Assembly (NCBI GenBank): GCA_035652535.1
Contig: DASRDP010000009.1
Coordinates: forward strand, 1 to 64,000
From: Chloroflexota bacterium
GTDB lineage: Bacteria; Chloroflexota; UBA6077; SHYK01
Direction: 5' to 3'
DNA length: 64,000 nt
In this document: positions 61,810 to 64,000 of the stretch, one piece after another
Position numbering within the stretch: the stretch's first letter is position 1
Layout of the letters: every line of letters starts with the position of its first letter
Translations under genes and position numbers: made by a program
Notes under the pieces: model-generated
The model's database searches: none
Told to the model about the DNA's origin: nothing
Seen by the model: only the letters and a program-made list of their open reading frames with translations

Positions 61810-62582
61810 ACGTGAGCCGAGAGACTTATCTCGCCCGCCTCGCTGCGTGCAAGTGCCACGGCGTTCGCGATTCGGGCGGCGCACGCCCCCGCCCCGATCC
61901 CGTTGTTGACGTTGACGACAGTAAGACCCGGAACACACGTCTGCAACATCGACATGAGCGCGGCGAGCCCTCGGCCACCGATTCCGTATCCGGTCGCGGT
62001 CGGCAACCCGATAACCGGAACGTCGACGAGGCCGGCTATCACGGAAGGAAGCGCCCCATCCATGCCAGCCGCCACGATAATGGCGTTGACGCGCTCTTCG
62101 AGGAGTCGATGCAGCGGAGAGACGAGCCGGTGGAGCCCGGCGACGCCGACGTCGTAGATCATGTCGGTCGTGCAGCCCATCTCCTCAGCGACGATCTTCG
62201 CTTCCTCGGCATAGGGAGCGTCCGAGGAGCCGGCGGTGATGATCCCGACGCGGCCGCCCGTCCGGTGTGGCCGCGAGTCGGGTCGACGCACGACCAGCAT
62301 GCGCGCCCGGGGATACTCGTCGACGCGGTAGTCGACGAAGTACTCGCGAATCTCGCGGGCCATCCGCGACCCGACCCGGCTGAGGATGGCACGACTGTTC
62401 TGATCCAGGAACGTCTGCACGATCGCCAGGACCGTGGCCACTTCCTTGCCGGACGCCTGGATAATCTCTGGCACGCCCGTCCGCTGCTCCCGCTTGAGGT
62501 CGAGGTGCACCGGATGCGCACTCGCTGGGTGGCTGGTCGTCCCTTCGAGGGCTTCTCGCAGCTCCTGCATGGGGTCTCGCAA
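61806..62582 (-). CDS. larB: Nickel-pincer cofactor biosynthesis protein LarB
   Basis: A 258-residue carboxylase/hydrolase that makes the dicarboxylated pyridine precursor of the nickel-pincer cofactor from nicotinate adenine dinucleotide. It is related to PurE: GRVGIITAGSSDAPYAEEAKIVAEEMG, then DVGVAGLHRL and VNAIIVAAGMDGALPSVIAGLVDVPVIGLPT, and a late NVNNGIGAGACAARIA. The N-terminal HLDLKREQRTGVPEIIQASGK is characteristic of LarB. I prefer the TTG at 62582 with AGGAGGG just upstream; the ATG at 62570 is possible. First gene of the run. Confidence 0.92.
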   Translation of the reverse strand: MRDPMQELREALEGTTSHPASAHPVHLDLKREQRTGVPEIIQASGKEVATVLAIVQTFLDQNSRAILSRVGSRMAREIREYFVDYRVDEYPRARMLVVRRPDSRPHRTGGRVGIITAGSSDAPYAEEAKIVAEEMGCTTDMIYDVGVAGLHRLVSPLHRLLEERVNAIIVAAGMDGALPSVIAGLVDVPVIGLPTATGYGIGGRGLAALMSMLQTCVPGLTVVNVNNGIGAGACAARIANAVALARSEAGEISLSAHV

Positions 62583-62762
62583 CGCGCCCTCCTGTACCGG
62601 CAGTACCTCGATTATACGGACGCTCCCATCCATCCACGCGCGTGTGCGTCGCTCGCCGCGCGGGGACAATCCGGGCTGAAGGTCATCGTGCGTCGATTCG
62701 CCCCATTTTCGGGCACGTTATGACAAGATGACTGTCGCAACTGGTATGGTCTATTGGAAAGA

Positions 62763-63635
62763 ATGAGCGCCGTCCCCAGGGATCAAGAGGTGAGCGAAGA
62801 TCCGCAGAGAAAAGTAGACGCAGCCGTCATCGCGCTCCGGCGCCGTGAGGCCGAGCTGGAGGAGAAGGTCAAGGAGCTGGCCGAAGCAAAGCGTCAGCTG
62901 GAGGACGAGCAGCGCCATCGGGACGAGTTCATCTCGATGGTGACGCACGAGCTGAGCCAGCCGATCACGACCCTCAGTGTCGCCGCCCAGCTGTTACGGC
63001 GAGCTGCTGTGCCCCGTGAGAGCCGGGAGCGAGCCATCGAGACAATCTATGCGCAGGCCCGGCGGCTCGGGCGCCTGGTGCAGGACCTCGGCGACGCCGT
63101 GAGGCTGTCCGCTGGCACCTTTGAGGTCTTTCCATCGCGCGTCGACCTTGCCAAGCTCGTCCGTGACCAGGTCGAGCAAGAGCGGCTCCAAGCGCCTCGT
63201 CGCCGGTTCGACGTCGAAGGCGCGAGCGAGCCCGTCTGGGTCGAAGGCGACAGCGACCGCATCGCGCAGGTGCTGTCCAACCTCCTGACGAACGCAGTCA
63301 AGTATGCGCCGGAAGGGGCGATCCACGTGCGCCTCGCGCGCGCCGGCGAGGAGGTCTCCATCGTGGTGGCGGACGAGGGGCCCGGCATTCCACCGGACCG
63401 AATTGACCTGGTGTTCGAGCCCCACGTGCGACTCGGCGGTCGCGCAGGTGCAGATCAACCGCGTGGGTCTGGCCTTGGCCTGTACATCGCGCGGGGGATC
63501 GTGGAAGCACATGGGGGTCGAATATCCGCGGGCAACGGACCGACGGGCGGCGCTATCTTCACCGTCGTATTGCCGGTGAAGGCCGCCGTAAGAGCGCCGG
63601 GCGCGGAGTCTCTCGTTCAGCGGCGGGCCGGTTAA
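62763..63635 (+). CDS. Small soluble histidine kinase
   Basis: A 290-residue cytoplasmic kinase without membrane segment or recognisable sensory domain. An N-terminal coiled coil (about 20-55, REAELEEKVKELAEAKRQL) leads to the HisKA dimer with phospho-acceptor His in SMVTHELSQPITTL. The ATPase domain has N-box NLLTNAVKYAPEG, G1 ADEGPGIPP, and G2 GSGLGLYIARG. The coiled coil could receive a signal from a partner protein. No response regulator is adjacent. The start is uncertain (ATG 62763, TTG 62754). It diverges from larB across about 180 bp. Confidence 0.85.
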   Translation: MSAVPRDQEVSEDPQRKVDAAVIALRRREAELEEKVKELAEAKRQLEDEQRHRDEFISMVTHELSQPITTLSVAAQLLRRAAVPRESRERAIETIYAQARRLGRLVQDLGDAVRLSAGTFEVFPSRVDLAKLVRDQVEQERLQAPRRRFDVEGASEPVWVEGDSDRIAQVLSNLLTNAVKYAPEGAIHVRLARAGEEVSIVVADEGPGIPPDRIDLVFEPHVRLGGRAGADQPRGSGLGLYIARGIVEAHGGRISAGNGPTGGAIFTVVLPVKAAVRAPGAESLVQRRAG

Positions 63636-64000
63636 GGAGAGGGCGCCCTCGCTGGTCCGGCCTCGAAGAACCAGGCGACGCCTTCTTCGGAATCCCCGGA
63701 CCACCGTTCTTCGATACACTGGCCCCTGGTGTACTCCTGCACGACGCGGCGCCAGAAGAGCTGAGCGTCTGTGTTCCATCCGGCGATCGGGATCCACCAT
63801 GCGCCGGCAAATAGGTTGAACAGAGCGAAGGCGGCCTCCCGTCCGATCCCGCGCCGACGCAGCCGCGGCAGGATGAAAAACTCCGCGATGACGTGCCCCG
63901 TCAAGCCCGGATCGAGCTGCGCGCGGTCGAGGACCAGGGCGAAGCCGGCGAGCTGATCGTCGGCGCGCGTGAGGAAGGCGTATCGGCCTGACAGGCGCCA
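63632..64000 (-). CDS. GNAT-family N-acetyltransferase (5' end off the window)
   Basis: About 122 C-terminal residues of a GNAT fold are visible. They include strand 4 (QLAGFALVLDRAQL), the acetyl-CoA loop EFFILPRLRRRGIGREAAFALF and a strand/helix pair ending in WNTDAQLFWRRVVQEYT, where an Asn and aromatic near NTDAQLFW match motif B. The N-terminus lies beyond position 64000. The acceptor substrate is unknown. Its stop overlaps the convergent kinase gene by four bases. Confidence 0.8.
   Translation of the reverse strand, partial: WRLSGRYAFLTRADDQLAGFALVLDRAQLDPGLTGHVIAEFFILPRLRRRGIGREAAFALFNLFAGAWWIPIAGWNTDAQLFWRRVVQEYTRGQCIEERWSGDSEEGVAWFFEAGPARAPSP

Noticed and set aside
1-64000. tRNA, rRNA, tmRNA, riboswitch, insertion sequence or prophage
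   Set aside because: I found no cloverleaf with a CCA-type acceptor end, no rRNA-like stretch, no conserved riboswitch core and no transposase or integrase motif; short unrecognised RNAs cannot be excluded by eye.

Overview
This is a high-GC (roughly 65% by eye) bacterial chromosome window with 51 intact or edge-cut protein genes, four degraded gene remnants and one intergenic repeat block. I see no rRNA, tRNA, cas genes, transposase or integrase. Thr/Pro-rich 'TPTPT' linkers on secreted proteins, subtilases with long beta-repeat tails, DUF5667 and DUF4340 proteins, larB/larC and a bacterial NurA-HerA operon together suggest a Chloroflexota-type organism, probably an uncultured free-living heterotroph. 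That is inference from gene content; no marker gene in the window settles it.

Layout. (1) 1-28.6 kb is an accessory catabolic region. It holds three Rieske-type ring-hydroxylating oxygenases, an LigB-type extradiol dioxygenase, a dienelactone hydrolase, a two-domain MaoC-like dehydratase, a lone xanthine-dehydrogenase-family molybdenum subunit, an amidohydrolase and a peptide-type ABC solute-binding protein. Between them lie secreted proteins (S53 peptidase, heparinase-like polysaccharide lyase, TIG-domain protein) and two sensor kinases. The region is decaying and recombining. It contains remnants of an acyl-CoA synthetase/acyltransferase fusion, a Rieske/solute-binding-protein pair and a Rieske C-terminus. 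It also has a 67-bp hairpin repeat array and a nearly identical inverted tract shared by two Rieske genes. (2) 28.8-38.7 kb holds an ECF sigma factor diverging from a tightly coupled operon: nurA, a HAS-barrel-like protein, an ABC ATPase, an ABC permease, herA, mre11 and rad50. This is the archaeal-type HerA-NurA-Mre11-Rad50 end-resection set with an ABC exporter inserted in its middle. I consider it the most interesting part of the window. (3) 38.8-47.2 kb holds a LysM protein, then on the minus strand a Gld-type ABC system (ATPase, permease, GldG-like, DUF4340) running into nth and an inositol-monophosphatase-like gene, with PBP2 upstream. (4) 47.2-55.2 kb holds two adjacent secreted subtilases, one with an intact triad and one that has lost both His and Ser, followed by a Trm112-like gene and a divergent ECF sigma/DUF5667 pair. 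(5) 55.2-64 kb is a housekeeping minus-strand run: larB-folC-larC-two glycosyltransferases-metG. It is followed by a soluble histidine kinase and an acetyltransferase cut by the window edge.

How the parts may work together. The oxygenases, extradiol dioxygenase, dienelactone hydrolase and MaoC protein could attack aromatic or other unsaturated compounds, but no complete pathway is visible. In the repair operon, HerA and NurA would process DNA ends prepared by Mre11-Rad50. The embedded ABC genes share 4-32 nt overlaps with the repair genes and are therefore probably co-expressed with them; what they contribute is unknown.
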